Shown here one piece after another: positions 8,835-18,079 of a DNA stretch of 64,000 bases (the stretch's first letter is position 1; each line of letters begins with the position of its first letter). The stretch comes from Amycolatopsis xylanica (GTDB lineage Bacteria; Actinomycetota; Actinomycetes; Mycobacteriales; Pseudonocardiaceae). The notes under the pieces are model-generated. The model was not told the DNA's origin. It saw nothing but the letters and a program-made list of their open reading frames with translations, and did not search any database. Location of the stretch: contig NZ_FNON01000002.1 in assembly GCF_900107045.1 (NCBI RefSeq), positions 496,001 to 560,000 of the forward strand, in the 5' to 3' direction. The translations under genes were made by a program, and so were the position numbers.

Positions 8835-9395
8835 TCATGACGCAACGTGATATTTGTCCGTCGTTTGTCTTCCTTGGCCCGCAGCGAACCAGCCACGTTC
8901 GAATGCCTGCCACTCGGTGAGTGATCGTCTGCTCGCCTCCCCGTCCCTGGCGACCGCCCTGGCCAGCCTGGCCGCCGCGTCCCCGTGTTCGACCCAGCAC
9001 ACGCAAGACAATCTTGGCCTCACCGAAAGCCGCGCTGCGGAAACGCCTTCGAGCAGCAGAATGGCGGGCACGGGAAGCGCTAACTCGGCGCCGGGCACAG
9101 GGACGCCCGAAGACCAGTCCATAGGGCGATAACGGCCCTCACGGCCCTCTGAGAGCGGAGTGAGCACGCCTTCGACAAGGCGGGGCCACCAGGAGACCGG
9201 ATCATCCCAAGTGGCGAATTCATCGGTACGCACGAGTGCGACCGTGTGGTTCAGGACACGTATTTCACCGGCGACGGCATCCGCGAAAGTCGATTTACCC
9301 GAGCCGGACGGCCCGTCGATCGCGAGCACCCGCACGGCACCGAGCCGGGGCGGCGCGGCGAGAACGGCCTCGGCGACGTCCCGGGCCGTGCTCAG
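8835..9395 (-). CDS. Uridine-kinase-like P-loop kinase (start uncertain)
   Basis: A P-loop nucleoside or small-molecule kinase. LAIDGPSGSGKSTFADAV is a uridine/pantothenate-kinase-type Walker A, followed by DDPVSWWPRL, LLLEGVSAARL and a lid-like arginine-rich stretch. The frame has no ATG near the expected N-terminus. The candidates are a CTG at 9395, whose CTGA overlaps the stop of the upstream DUF2304 gene (186 aa), or a GTG at 9335 placed directly before the P-loop (166 aa). I list the CTG start because it leaves a normal first helix. The frame continues open to 9764 but that part is a shadow of the DUF2304 gene. The substrate is unknown. Confidence 0.75.
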   Translation of the reverse strand: MSTARDVAEAVLAAPPRLGAVRVLAIDGPSGSGKSTFADAVAGEIRVLNHTVALVRTDEFATWDDPVSWWPRLVEGVLTPLSEGREGRYRPMDWSSGVPVPGAELALPVPAILLLEGVSAARLSVRPRLSCVCWVEHGDAAARLARAVARDGEASRRSLTEWQAFERGWFAAGQGRQTTDKYHVAS

Positions 9396-9814
9396 CGGAC
9401 CCTGCTCACCTCGGGCAGGCCGTTCACGTTGTCCGGAGCCTTCTCGAAAGCCGCGATACGGGCTTCCAGCGCGCGCCGGGTGTCTTCGAGCTCGCAGCGC
9501 AGCAGCGCGATCTCCTCGATGGAGGTGCGCACCTCTTCTTCCAGGTGCCCGACCTCGACGGACAGGTGCAGCGACACCAGCGCCAGCACGACGCCCGACA
9601 GCAGGAAGACGAAGTTCGACGGCGTCTGCACGCCGGTCAGCTTGGCGAGGAACTCGGCGGCCTGCGGGATGACCGCGAGCACCACGACGCCCACGGCGAC
9701 CACGAGCCACACGCCCGCGTACTTCTCGCGAAGCTTGCGACGGCGCATCATCTCGATGACGCACGCCAGCACGAAGACAGCGACGATGATGCTGAGTATC
9801 TGCCAGCCGTTCAT
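9392..9814 (-). CDS. DUF2304 small membrane protein
   Basis: A 140-aa protein with three hydrophobic segments (roughly residues 5-25, 35-55 and 65-85), then a charged coiled-coil stretch (HLEEEVRTSIEEIALLRCELEDTRR is split here across residues 90-115). DUF2304 proteins are regularly found next to polyprenyl-phosphate glycosyltransferases, as here, where the GT2 gene ends only 8 bp upstream. A role as a membrane accessory of the glycosyltransferase is inferred from this context only. Confidence 0.85.
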   Translation of the reverse strand: MNGWQILSIIVAVFVLACVIEMMRRRKLREKYAGVWLVVAVGVVVLAVIPQAAEFLAKLTGVQTPSNFVFLLSGVVLALVSLHLSVEVGHLEEEVRTSIEEIALLRCELEDTRRALEARIAAFEKAPDNVNGLPEVSRVR

Positions 9815-9822
9815 GGTTTCTC

Positions 9823-10566
9823 CTACGCCGAATCCGACGAGTCGGTCGCCGGCCTGCGGCGAATGAGCGCCAGCAGCAGCGCGAGCCCGGCCCGGCCGAG
9901 GTAGACGGCCGATTTCACGGGCGAATGACTAGGGGTGCCCGCGACCCGTTCACCCATGACGACCGGCACTTCCGCGATCTTGAGCTGCCCCCGGATCGCC
10001 ATCACCAGCGACTCGACGGTGTCACCGAGGTATTCGGCCGGGTAGTACTCGGCGAACATCCTGATCGCCCTCGGCCCCATCGCCTTGAACCCGGAGGTCA
10101 CGTCGGTCAGCTTGGTCTTCGCCAGCCGCGAGAACACGAACGAGAGCACGACCATGGCGTACTTGCGCGGACCGCTGGCCTTGTACGAGCCCTTCCCGGC
10201 GAACCGGGAACCGATCACGATATCGGCCTCTTCCAGGCCCGCGAGCAGCGCTTTCAGCTCTTCGGGGTCATGCTGGCCATCGGCGTCCACCTGCACGACG
10301 ACGTCATAACCACGCGCCACCGCGTACCGGAACCCAGTACGCAGCGCGCCACCGACACCGAGATTCACCGAAAGACGAGCGACCCGCGCCCCCGCCTCCC
10401 TGGCGAGCCGCGCGGTCTGGTCGACGGAACCGTCGTCGACGACGAGAATGTCGATCCCCGGCATCGACGCGTTCACCTGCGCGATGACGTCGGCGACGCT
10501 GCCCGACTCGTTGAGAGCGGGCATCACGATGAGCACACGCTGGGTGGCGACAGCCGTCGATTGCAC
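9823..10566 (-). CDS. Family 2 glycosyltransferase, dolichol-phosphate-mannose-synthase-like
   Basis: A 247-aa GT-A fold enzyme. VVDDGS is at residues 42-47 and the metal- and sugar-nucleotide-binding DADGQHD is at residues 94-100, matching polyprenyl-phosphate mannosyl- or glucosyltransferases. The C-terminus is weakly hydrophobic without clear multiple membrane helices, so it probably works at the inner membrane face making a lipid-linked sugar donor. It is followed closely by DUF2304 and belongs to the surface polysaccharide cluster. Its promoter and a family A palindrome lie in the 116 bp upstream. Confidence 0.9.
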   Translation of the reverse strand: MQSTAVATQRVLIVMPALNESGSVADVIAQVNASMPGIDILVVDDGSVDQTARLAREAGARVARLSVNLGVGGALRTGFRYAVARGYDVVVQVDADGQHDPEELKALLAGLEEADIVIGSRFAGKGSYKASGPRKYAMVVLSFVFSRLAKTKLTDVTSGFKAMGPRAIRMFAEYYPAEYLGDTVESLVMAIRGQLKIAEVPVVMGERVAGTPSHSPVKSAVYLGRAGLALLLALIRRRPATDSSDSA

Positions 10567-10631
10567 GCAATAACTCTAACGGCTCACTGAGCGTGCGCCC
10601 CGCCGGGCCGCAAGGAGCACCCACGCTTTTG

Positions 10632-10681
10632 GGGTCGTGAGTGTTTAGGCCGGTTCTAACCGGCCTAAACACTCACGACCC
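10632..10681. repeat. Family A palindrome (copy 2)
   Basis: GTCGTGAGTGTTTAGGCC and its continuation GGTT (arm 10632-10655) pair perfectly with 10658-10681, a 24-bp stem with almost no loop. It ends one base before the stop codon of the DUF6541 gene. Copy 1 at 177-228 has the same outer and inner arms. A terminator role for the minus-strand DUF6541 transcript is likely. Confidence 0.9.
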
Positions 10682-10682
10682 T

Positions 10683-12644
10683 TTAGTTGCCTGAGGCGGA
10701 GGAGCCGGGTGAGGCGCCCGAGGTGACCACGTTCTCCTGGCCTTCGATTTCGTAGACCGTGGCATCGTCGTTCTGGAACACGACCTTGAAGGCCTCGTTC
10801 TGCTCGAGGTTCTGCAGGCCGGTCGCGGGCCGCGATTCCGGGGTCACGAGGCCCTTGCCCTTGATGACGTACCGGACCTTGAGGTCGGTCAGCGCCGGGC
10901 GGATGCGCGGGTCGTGGTCGAGGTCGTTCAGGCGGATCGTGAGCAGGCCGGACTTGGTGGTGGCCTCGGTGCCGTAGAACGTCCACTCGACCGGCCAGAC
11001 GCCGTACAGCGCGTACATCCAGACCGAGCCGTCGGAGCGGTCGTTCATCACGCGCTCGCCCGGCTTCACGTGCTCGGAGAGCCATTTGTACGCGGCTTCC
11101 TCGCCGCGGCTGACCGTGGGGCCGTCGGTGTAGTTCATGCCGAGGCGCTGGCTGTTGCGGCCGATGTAGGCGCCCTTGCTCAGTCCGGCCAGCAGCAGGC
11201 CGAGCACGGCGGCGGCGGCCAGCGTGACCATGGCGGGCTTGAGTGACGGGCGCCAGCCGACGAGCTTGCCGGAGATCTTCTCGGCGCCCGCGTTGATGGC
11301 TTCGCCGAACGCGATGGAACCGGCGAGCGGCACGAGCGCGGCGAGACGCCAGTGGTCGTTGTAGAAGATGCCGGTAAGGGTGTGGATGAGCGGGGTCTCG
11401 AGCGAGACCGTCGCCGCGAAGAGGCCGCCGAACACCACGTACGAGGCGACCATCCACAGGTTACGGCGGCGCTTGATCATCACGAAGATGCCGATCAGCG
11501 CCGGGATGCCGATCCACCACAACGGGAAGTCGGCCATCGGCGAGAAGAGGATCGTTTCGCCGATCGCGCCGGACACCGTCGCTTCGGAAGACCAGAACGC
11601 GCTCGTCACGCCTGCCGCGTTGTAGAGCGCGGGGAGAACGAGCGGGAATGCGAAAACGACGCCGAGCGCGACAGTCGCGATCAATGAAGCGCGGGAAACG
11701 CGCCAATTGATTGGTTCGAAACGGAAAACGACCGCGACGAGAATGATCAGCAGATAAACCGTCGCGACGAACGCGAGGCTCGTGTGCAACCCGGCGAGAC
11801 CGGCCAGCACGAGCGAGATGCCGACCGGGCCTGCCAGCCCGCGCGGCACGATGAGGTGGCGGGTGATCGCCAGCAGCGCCGGGATCATCGCGACGCCCGC
11901 GACGTACGGCCACAGCGGGCCACGCCACAGCGAGTCGTACGGGAAGGCGGTGAACCAGGTGGTCACGGCCGCGGCGGCGCCGACGGCGATCGCGGGCATC
12001 CGCCAGGCCACGCCCAGCGCGGCGACACCGAGCGGCACGGTGAGGATCACCGCGAGCGCGCCCAGGTTGAGCGTCTGCGGCATGGCCAGCCCGGCCTTGC
12101 CGAAGACCAGCGCGAGCAGCGCGTGGTACGTGTCAGGGTAGAAGTAGTCGGTCTGGTTCGGCAGGTTCGCGATCTGGCCGACCGTCGACGGGCGCGCGTC
12201 GCCGTGCTCGGCGATCCAGCGCACCAGGTCACCGTGGTAGGGCGCGTCCCAGCCCTGCTGCACCCGGTCGAGCGAGTGGCTGCCCCGGAGGAAGGTCACC
12301 GCGCCGACGCCGAGGCCGACGACCACGCCGGCGCCGATGATCAGGTGGTCACGCAGGGTGCGCGGCAGGTTCTCCGGCGCGCCCTCGATCTCCTTGGGCT
12401 TCGTGAAGCGCTTGAAAAGCAGCGAAGCGCCGAAGCCGACGATGGTGAGCAGGAGCGCCCACAAGGCGACGTTGAGCAGGTTCCAGGTGACGCCGAGCTT
12501 GCCCAGGATCGGGACGCCGACCGCGACGATCCCGAACGTCAGCGCGGGCCCGCTCGCCGCCAAGGTCCAGCCGCGCAGGCCGACAGCGGCACCGACGGCG
12601 AGACCGGGCAGCCAGAATGCGAGCAAAACGAGAAGAACGTTCAT
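10683..12644 (-). CDS. DUF6541-type polytopic membrane protein (probable glycosyltransferase of GT-C type)
   Basis: A 653-aa protein with about 12-14 hydrophobic segments through residue 480 and a hydrophilic extracytoplasmic C-terminal domain of about 150 residues. An early periplasmic loop carries WDAPYHGDLVRWIAEHGDARP, the acidic first-loop pattern of GT-C glycosyltransferases that use lipid-phosphate sugars. DUF6541 genes occur in actinomycete cell-surface polysaccharide loci, as here between a flippase and GT2 genes. It probably transfers a sugar outside the membrane using the donor made by the GT2 at 9823; this is inference. A palindrome sits right at its 3' end. Confidence 0.85.
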   Translation of the reverse strand: MNVLLVLLAFWLPGLAVGAAVGLRGWTLAASGPALTFGIVAVGVPILGKLGVTWNLLNVALWALLLTIVGFGASLLFKRFTKPKEIEGAPENLPRTLRDHLIIGAGVVVGLGVGAVTFLRGSHSLDRVQQGWDAPYHGDLVRWIAEHGDARPSTVGQIANLPNQTDYFYPDTYHALLALVFGKAGLAMPQTLNLGALAVILTVPLGVAALGVAWRMPAIAVGAAAAVTTWFTAFPYDSLWRGPLWPYVAGVAMIPALLAITRHLIVPRGLAGPVGISLVLAGLAGLHTSLAFVATVYLLIILVAVVFRFEPINWRVSRASLIATVALGVVFAFPLVLPALYNAAGVTSAFWSSEATVSGAIGETILFSPMADFPLWWIGIPALIGIFVMIKRRRNLWMVASYVVFGGLFAATVSLETPLIHTLTGIFYNDHWRLAALVPLAGSIAFGEAINAGAEKISGKLVGWRPSLKPAMVTLAAAAVLGLLLAGLSKGAYIGRNSQRLGMNYTDGPTVSRGEEAAYKWLSEHVKPGERVMNDRSDGSVWMYALYGVWPVEWTFYGTEATTKSGLLTIRLNDLDHDPRIRPALTDLKVRYVIKGKGLVTPESRPATGLQNLEQNEAFKVVFQNDDATVYEIEGQENVVTSGASPGSSASGN

Positions 12645-12693
12645 CGAATTCGCAGTCCAAACTCAAAACCGGCGATTGTGGATAAGCCCCGCG

Positions 12694-13956
12694 TCACCCT
12701 ACCGGGGCAGGTTTGCGCACTACGAACGCGGTGACGACGGCCAGCCCGAGTGTCGGCCCGACGATCAGCCCGACCACCGCGCGCAGGATGGTGTCGCCGG
12801 GCATCAGCACCAGCGTCAGCGCGGTCGAGACCGCGACGACCGCCCACGTGATGAGCACCTTGTTCGCCCGCGTCTGGGCGACCAGCACGGCGGTCATCAG
12901 CTGGATCGCCGCGATCAGCACCGAGGACCAGACCAGCCCGGCCACCCACCAGCCCTCGGCCGCGTACTTCGCGCCGTAGAGCAGCTGGATCAGCCAAGGC
13001 CCGATCAAGAGCCCGACCAGCGCGCCGATCGCCCCGACCGCGATGGTGCCGAACGCGCCGAGCACCAGGTAGCGGCGCAGCTTGTGCAGCCCTTCATCGG
13101 TGCTGGACAGCCGCACGACGGTCGGCACCGCGATCGCCTGCACGGGCGACATCAGCATCAACGGGATCCGCGCGACGGTGAGCGCGAGGAAGAGGGTGGC
13201 GAGCTGGGCGCCGTCGCCGCCGGGCGCGAGCAGGTTCACCATCGCCGGATAGCCGGTGATGACGCTGGCGGTGAGCCCCGCGCCGAGCATGAGCAGCAGG
13301 ATCCGGCCGGTGATCGGGCGCCAGGATTCACCGTCGAGGTGCGGATCGACCAGCTTGGCCGCCGGCCTGGCGAAGAACAGCCAGGCGAACGAACCGGCGG
13401 TCGCCGCGATGGCCAGCGGCACCAGATGCGCGATGCTCGCGACCACCAGCGCGCCGAGCACCACGATGCGGATGGCCGCTTCGGCCAGGATCAGCCACGA
13501 GAACTGACGCACCCGGTTCTGCCCGATGAACAACCCGCGCGTGCCGAACTGGCAGGCGAACGAGACCCCGCCGAGCAGCACCAGCAGCGCCAGCACGGGA
13601 TCGCCACCGAACAGGCGGTCGGTGGCCGCCGGGATCAGGGAAAGTGCCGAGACGACCGCCACGACCAGGCCGCCGACCGTGATCGCCCGCAGCGCGGGCT
13701 TGCCTGCCCGGCCGCCGTCGAGCGCGGCGACCGCCGACTGGCGGGAGATCTCCTGCTCCAGCGGGGACAGCGCGCTGCCCAGTCCCATCAGGACGCCCCA
13801 GAAGGACAGGAAGACCTTGTTGACCTCCGGCTCGAGCACGCGGCTGACCACCAGGGTCAGCACGTAGCCCAGGCCGATGGCGATCAGCAGGGAGATGCCG
13901 ATCTTCCCGGCGGATTTGCCGGTGTCCTTGGCCAGGTCGTCCGACACGGCACTCAT
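12694..13956 (-). CDS. Polysaccharide flippase (MOP/Wzx-like)
   Basis: A 420-aa polytopic protein with about 12 hydrophobic helices, resembling MATE/Wzx-type lipopolysaccharide biosynthesis flippases. Such proteins flip lipid-linked oligosaccharides to the outer face. Its start overlaps the stop of the upstream glycosyltransferase by 4 bp (ATGA), tying it to that enzyme. The downstream gene is the DUF6541 protein after 49 bp. Substrate inferred only from the cluster. Confidence 0.88.
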   Translation of the reverse strand: MSAVSDDLAKDTGKSAGKIGISLLIAIGLGYVLTLVVSRVLEPEVNKVFLSFWGVLMGLGSALSPLEQEISRQSAVAALDGGRAGKPALRAITVGGLVVAVVSALSLIPAATDRLFGGDPVLALLVLLGGVSFACQFGTRGLFIGQNRVRQFSWLILAEAAIRIVVLGALVVASIAHLVPLAIAATAGSFAWLFFARPAAKLVDPHLDGESWRPITGRILLLMLGAGLTASVITGYPAMVNLLAPGGDGAQLATLFLALTVARIPLMLMSPVQAIAVPTVVRLSSTDEGLHKLRRYLVLGAFGTIAVGAIGALVGLLIGPWLIQLLYGAKYAAEGWWVAGLVWSSVLIAAIQLMTAVLVAQTRANKVLITWAVVAVSTALTLVLMPGDTILRAVVGLIVGPTLGLAVVTAFVVRKPAPVG

Positions 13957-14969
13957 CGCTTGAGCCGGGCTCGCAGCGCGAGGATCAGGCCGCGGACGAC
14001 ACCCGCGCCGAATCCGGCGGCGAACAGCGGCGTCAGCTTCGCGACCGCGGCGCCCTCGGCCTTCGTCGCGCCGAACCGCGTCACGGCGGCTCCGGCCGCG
14101 GCGGAACCGACGCTCGCGAGCGTGATCGCGGTCTTCGGCCGCTTGGCGGCGATGCCGAGGCCGGCCACGCCGACGGCGAGCGCCGCGAACAGGCCGTTGC
14201 GGGCCGGGCCGGGGGTCGCGATGTAGGAGTCCACGAAGGTGGTGCCGCGGAAGTACGACTGCTTCACGAACTTCTCGAGCGACTCGCGGCCGTGGTAGGT
14301 CGCGGAGAACTCCGGCGCCAGGAAGATCCGGGTGCGCTCGGCGATCCAGCGCAGCACGCCGGTGTCGTCGCTGGCGAGCCGGACGTCTTCATAAAGCGAT
14401 TCGAATGCGTTGGACGCGTCTTCGAGCATCTGGCGCGGCGCGGAAAAGAATCCGGTGCCCTTCGGGAAGACGTCGAATTCTTCGATGTCGAACGACATCA
14501 GGCGCGGATTCGCGCAGTAGCGGCGCCACGGGATCTTCACGAGCCCCGCCATGAACCCGGCGTACGGGTTGTCCTCGGAGTCGACGTTGATGTGGCCGTT
14601 CCACACCGTGCGGTCCTCGTGCTCGACGAGCTGCGAGCGCAGGAACTCGAGCGAGGTCAGATCGACGATGACACGGCTGTCGAGCAGCAGGACCTGCTGG
14701 CCACCGGCCTTCGCCAGGCCCGCCCTGCGCGCCTCGAAACGGCCGCGGTTGGGCTGGCTGATCACGGTGATGCCATGCCGGTCCGCGAGCTCGGCGAGGC
14801 GCTGGCCGGTGCCGTCGGTGCTGCCGTCGTCGACGACGATGACCTCGGCCGGCCAGTTCGCGTGCGCGGCCGACGCGACCAGGGCGTCGACGCAGCGTCC
14901 GATCCAGTTCTCCTCGTTGAAGACCGGGATCACGACGCTAAGACTGGGTTCGAGCGTATTCGCACTCAT
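13953..14969 (-). CDS. Family 2 glycosyltransferase with C-terminal membrane region
   Basis: A 338-aa protein. Residues 10-110 form the GT-A nucleotide-binding part (VVIPVFNEE, VVDDGSTDGT, LLLDSRVIVD, the last occupying the DXD position as DSR). The C-terminal 90 residues are hydrophobic with alanine- and glycine-rich helices, giving membrane attachment. It is the first gene of the minus-strand polysaccharide operon and divergent from the epimerase gene with 76 bp between. The DSR variant at the DXD site is worth noting but occurs in GT2 enzymes. Confidence 0.88.
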   Translation of the reverse strand: MSANTLEPSLSVVIPVFNEENWIGRCVDALVASAAHANWPAEVIVVDDGSTDGTGQRLAELADRHGITVISQPNRGRFEARRAGLAKAGGQQVLLLDSRVIVDLTSLEFLRSQLVEHEDRTVWNGHINVDSEDNPYAGFMAGLVKIPWRRYCANPRLMSFDIEEFDVFPKGTGFFSAPRQMLEDASNAFESLYEDVRLASDDTGVLRWIAERTRIFLAPEFSATYHGRESLEKFVKQSYFRGTTFVDSYIATPGPARNGLFAALAVGVAGLGIAAKRPKTAITLASVGSAAAGAAVTRFGATKAEGAAVAKLTPLFAAGFGAGVVRGLILALRARLKR

Positions 14970-15045
14970 CAGGGCCGAGGCTACCGTGCTCTCCCACCTG
15001 GGTATCCTTCACCCACCGCAGACTCCGAGCAGAAAAGAACGCCTC

Positions 15046-16143
15046 GTGATTTCCTTCATTCTCGGCACCACGGCGGAATTGATCAAAATCGCGCCGGTCT
15101 ACCACGGGATCCTCGAACGCGGCATGCGGCCGAAGATCTGGTTCACGGCGCAGCACGTGGACGAGGTCTCGGACGTGCTGGCCGACCTGAACATGCCGGA
15201 ACCGGACGTCTGGCTGGTCCCGCGCGAGCAGGCACACAACCTCGAGTCGCCGAAGCAGGTGCCGGGCTGGGCCGCGCAGGTGCTCCGCACCGCGTGGAGC
15301 CGCCGCGAGGAGCTGCGCGCCGCGCTGACCGAGGACGGCCGCCCGCCGCTCGTGCTGGTGCACGGCGACACGTTCACCACCCCGTACGGCTCGCTGATCG
15401 GCAAGCGCATCCTCAAGTCCCGAGTCGGGCACGTCGAGGCGGGCGCGCGCTCGGGCAGCATCCTCTCGCCGCTGCCCGAGGAGCTGAACCGCAAGATCGC
15501 GGCCAAGATCGTCGACATGCACTTCGCGCCGAGCGCGCGTGAGGTCAACAACCTGCGCAACGCGCGCGGCGTCGTCGTCGACACCGAGGCCAACACCGCG
15601 ATCGACGCGATGCGCCTCGCGATCAACCAACCGTTCGAGGGCGAGGGCCTGCCGGAGAAGTTCGGCCTGGCCACGCTGCACCGCTTCGAGCTGGTCTCGC
15701 GGCCTGAGAAGTACAAGGAAGCGCTGGAGATCCTGCGCGAGCAGAGCCGCGAGATGCCGATCGTCTACATGGCGGGCGCCCCGGAGCGCGAGAAGATCCG
15801 CTCGCTGGGTCTCGGCAACATCTTCGACGACAAGTTCATCGCCAGGCCGAAGCTGCGCTACCTCAAGTTCCTGCCGCTGGTCGCGCGCGCCGAGTACGTG
15901 GTCACCGACTCGGGCGGCCTCTCGGCGGAGTGCTACTACCTCGGCCTGCCGTGCGCGGTGCATCGCGAGCGCACCGAGACCCCGCAGCACCTCGGCGAGA
16001 CCGTGGTGCTGACGGAGATGCGCGGCGACAAGCTGCAGCACTTCCTGGACACCTACCAGAACCGCCGCGGCGAGTCCTGGATGGACAAGTTCCACCCCAG
16101 CGAGATCATCGTGAACTCGCTGGCCTCCATGGGCTACTGCTGA
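15046..16143 (+). CDS. UDP-N-acetylglucosamine 2-epimerase-like enzyme (WecB family)
   Basis: A 365-aa member of the GT-B-like UDP-GlcNAc 2-epimerase family, which makes UDP-ManNAc for surface glycans. Family landmarks are LVHGDTFTT, GHVEAGARSG, LPEELNRKIA and the C-terminal TDSGGLSAECYYLGLPC. The GTG at 15046 is chosen because the protein then starts at the family's first beta strand (ISFILGTTAELIK). The upstream open frame to 14551 is a shadow of the glycosyltransferase. The divergent polysaccharide operon next door supplies the rest of the pathway. The exact sugar substrate is not certain. Confidence 0.88.
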   Translation: MISFILGTTAELIKIAPVYHGILERGMRPKIWFTAQHVDEVSDVLADLNMPEPDVWLVPREQAHNLESPKQVPGWAAQVLRTAWSRREELRAALTEDGRPPLVLVHGDTFTTPYGSLIGKRILKSRVGHVEAGARSGSILSPLPEELNRKIAAKIVDMHFAPSAREVNNLRNARGVVVDTEANTAIDAMRLAINQPFEGEGLPEKFGLATLHRFELVSRPEKYKEALEILREQSREMPIVYMAGAPEREKIRSLGLGNIFDDKFIARPKLRYLKFLPLVARAEYVVTDSGGLSAECYYLGLPCAVHRERTETPQHLGETVVLTEMRGDKLQHFLDTYQNRRGESWMDKFHPSEIIVNSLASMGYC

Positions 16144-16150
16144 GTTTTTG

Positions 16151-16203
16151 ACGCGATAAAGCGGGCTTTACTCCACTGCGGAGTAAAGCCCGCTTTATCG
16201 CGT
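16151..16203. terminator. Perfect 24-bp-stem hairpin between convergent genes (family D)
   Basis: The arm 16151-16174 (core GCGATAAAGCGGGCTTTA) pairs without mismatch with 16180-16203 around a 5-nt loop. It lies exactly between the epimerase stop (16143) and the recR stop (16205), so it can end both transcripts. It shares the core AGCGGGCTTTA with the hairpin at 24348-24412. Confidence 0.85.
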
Positions 16204-16204
16204 T

Positions 16205-16801
16205 CTAGAGGACTCGGCGGCCGGAGAGGGCGCGGCCCAGTGTGAGCTCGTCGGCGAACTCCAGGTCCCCGCCCATGGGCAGGCCCGAGGCGAGCCGGGT
16301 GACGCTCAGGCCGGGGAAGTCGCGCAGCATGCGCACGAGGTACGTGGCCGTGGCCTCCCCCTCGGTGTTCGGGTCGGTCGCGATGATCACCTCGGTGACA
16401 TCGGCGGCGCCGATGCGCTGCAGCAGTTCACGCATCCGCAGCTGCTCGGGGCCGATGCCGGACAACGGGTCCAGCGCGCCGCCCAGCACGTGATAGCGGC
16501 CGCGGAACTCGCGGGTGCGCTCGACCGCGAGCACGTCCTTCGGCTCCTCGACCACGCAGATGACCGTGAGGTCACGCCGGGTGTCCCGGCAGATGCGGCA
16601 GGTCTCCTGCTCGGAGACGTTGCCGCAGATCTCGCAGAACTGCACGCCCTCCTTGACCTTGCCGAGCACCTCCTGGAGCCTGCCGATGTCGGCTGGGTCC
16701 GCGGAGAGCAGGTGGAAGGCGATGCGCTGCGCGCTCTTCGGACCGATGCCCGGCAGTCTGCCGAGCTCGTCGATCAGGTCCTGGACTACACCCTCGTACA
16801 A
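16205..16801 (-). CDS. recR: Recombination mediator RecR
   Basis: A 198-aa protein, exactly the RecR length. It has a helix-hairpin-helix [11 protein letters not shown] (residues 16-26), a four-cysteine zinc site (Cys 56, 59, 68, 71 in CEICG and CRIC), and a Toprim domain after it ([12 protein letters not shown]). It loads RecA on SSB-coated gaps in the RecFOR pathway. The TTG at 16801 gives the canonical N-terminus [17 protein letters not shown] and starts 4 bp after the ybaB stop. The longer frame to 16849 would read through ybaB. Confidence 0.97.
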   Translation of the reverse strand: MYEGVVQDLIDELGRLPGIGPKSAQRIAFHLLSADPADIGRLQEVLGKVKEGVQFCEICGNVSEQETCRICRDTRRDLTVICVVEEPKDVLAVERTREFRGRYHVLGGALDPLSGIGPEQLRMRELLQRIGAADVTEVIIATDPNTEGEATATYLVRMLRDFPGLSVTRLASGLPMGGDLEFADELTLGRALSGRRVL

Positions 16802-16805
16802 CGCG

Positions 16806-17159
16806 TCAGCCCAGGCCCAGCGCGCCGAGATCCGGCATGCCGCCGCCACCGAGGCCGCCTGCCAGCGGGCCCAGCTTCTGCTCGGTCAGCTTGCGGGCGC
16901 TGCCGCTGGCGTCACGGACAGCGGCGACGACGAGGTCGGTCAGCGTCTCGATGTCTTCGGGGTCGACGACCTTGGGGTCGATCGTGAGGGCCTTGAGGTC
17001 GCCGTCGCCGGTGACCGTCGCCGTGACGAGCCCGCCGCCCGCCGAGCCGGTCACCTCGGTGTTGGCCAGCTCCTCCTGGGCTTCGACCAGCTTCTGCTGC
17101 ATCTGCTGGGCCTGCTGGAGGATCTGGCCCATATCGAAGCCGCCACCTGGTTGCACCAT
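16806..17159 (-). CDS. YbaB/EbfC nucleoid-associated protein
   Basis: A 117-aa DNA-binding dimer protein. The central region [20 protein letters not shown] (helix 1) is followed by the conserved beta-sheet ([20 protein letters not shown]) and [19 protein letters not shown]. It has a glycine-rich C-terminus. The ATG at 17159 is chosen on the AGGAGAGG ribosome site 12 nt upstream. It is the homologue of Rv3716c and co-transcribed with recR. The Ami1-like amidase is divergent from it. Confidence 0.95.
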   Translation of the reverse strand: MVQPGGGFDMGQILQQAQQMQQKLVEAQEELANTEVTGSAGGGLVTATVTGDGDLKALTIDPKVVDPEDIETLTDLVVAAVRDASGSARKLTEQKLGPLAGGLGGGGMPDLGALGLG

Positions 17160-17223
17160 GATCCGACTGTTCCTCTCCTGGAAAGCACGTGTCTTCCAGC
17201 CTAGCTGTCTGTGATGTGGCACC

Positions 17224-18072
17224 GTGGGCGCCGTGCGACGGCGTGTGGTGTTCTCTTTGCTGACCGGTTCGATGCTGCTCATGGCGTGCAGGCCGGACCC
17301 GCCGCCACCGATCCAGCCGATCCCGCCCGCCGCGTCTTCGGAGTCCGCTCCGGCCTCCGAGTCGCCTGATCCGACTCCGCCGTCCAGCGCCGCCTCGTCC
17401 TCCGAGCCCTCCGCGCCTGCCAAGACGGGCAAGGTGATCGTGCTCGACCCCGGGCACAACGGCGGCAACGGCTCGCACGCGGCCGAGATCAACAAGCAGG
17501 TGCCCGCCGGGCGCGGCCAGACGAAACCGTGCAACACCACGGGCACGTCGACCAACGCGGGCTACCCCGAGCACGCGTTCACGTTCGACGTGGCGAAGCG
17601 CGTTTCGGCGGCGCTGACCGCCAAGGGGATCAAGGTCATCATGACGCGGCAGGACGACTCGGGCGTCGGCCCCTGCGTCGACAAGCGGGCGGCGGCAGGC
17701 AACTCGGCCAACGCCGACGCGGTCATCTCCATCCACGCCGACGGCTCGAATTCCGCTGGGGCGCATGGGTTTCACGTCGCCTACTCGTCACCGCCGCTGA
17801 ACGCCCAGCAAGGCGAACCGTCGACACGCCTGGCACGCGCGCTGCGCGACGGCATCCGCGACGCCGGTATCCCGACGTCGACCTACCTCGGCCAGGCTGG
17901 CCTCGCCCCACGCGCCGACCTCGCCGGCCTCAACCTCTCGACCCGCCCGGCCGCCCTCGTCGAGTGCGGCAACATGCGCAACGCCGACGAGGCCGCCGCC
18001 ATGGCCAGCCCCGAAGGCCGCCAGCGCTACGCCTCGGCCATCGCCGCCGCCATCGAGGCCTACCTCGCCTGA
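17224..18072 (+). CDS. N-acetylmuramoyl-L-alanine amidase, Ami1/Rv3717-like lipoprotein
   Basis: A 282-aa amidase_3 zinc enzyme that cleaves the amide between muramic acid and the stem peptide. An N-terminal signal ([18 protein letters not shown]) ends in a lipobox-like LMAC, Cys22. A Pro/Ser linker spans residues 25-66. The catalytic domain begins [12 protein letters not shown] (His78) and contains the SIHADGSN zinc motif. Starts at GTG 17224 or 17233; the former is listed. Position beside ybaB-recR and near dnaX matches Rv3717 of Mycobacterium. Mycobacterial Ami1 is a secreted protein; the lipobox here is a difference, though the +1 to +3 context is not a perfect lipobox. Confidence 0.92.
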   Translation: MGAVRRRVVFSLLTGSMLLMACRPDPPPPIQPIPPAASSESAPASESPDPTPPSSAASSSEPSAPAKTGKVIVLDPGHNGGNGSHAAEINKQVPAGRGQTKPCNTTGTSTNAGYPEHAFTFDVAKRVSAALTAKGIKVIMTRQDDSGVGPCVDKRAAAGNSANADAVISIHADGSNSAGAHGFHVAYSSPPLNAQQGEPSTRLARALRDGIRDAGIPTSTYLGQAGLAPRADLAGLNLSTRPAALVECGNMRNADEAAAMASPEGRQRYASAIAAAIEAYLA

Positions 18073-18079
18073 CCCAGCT

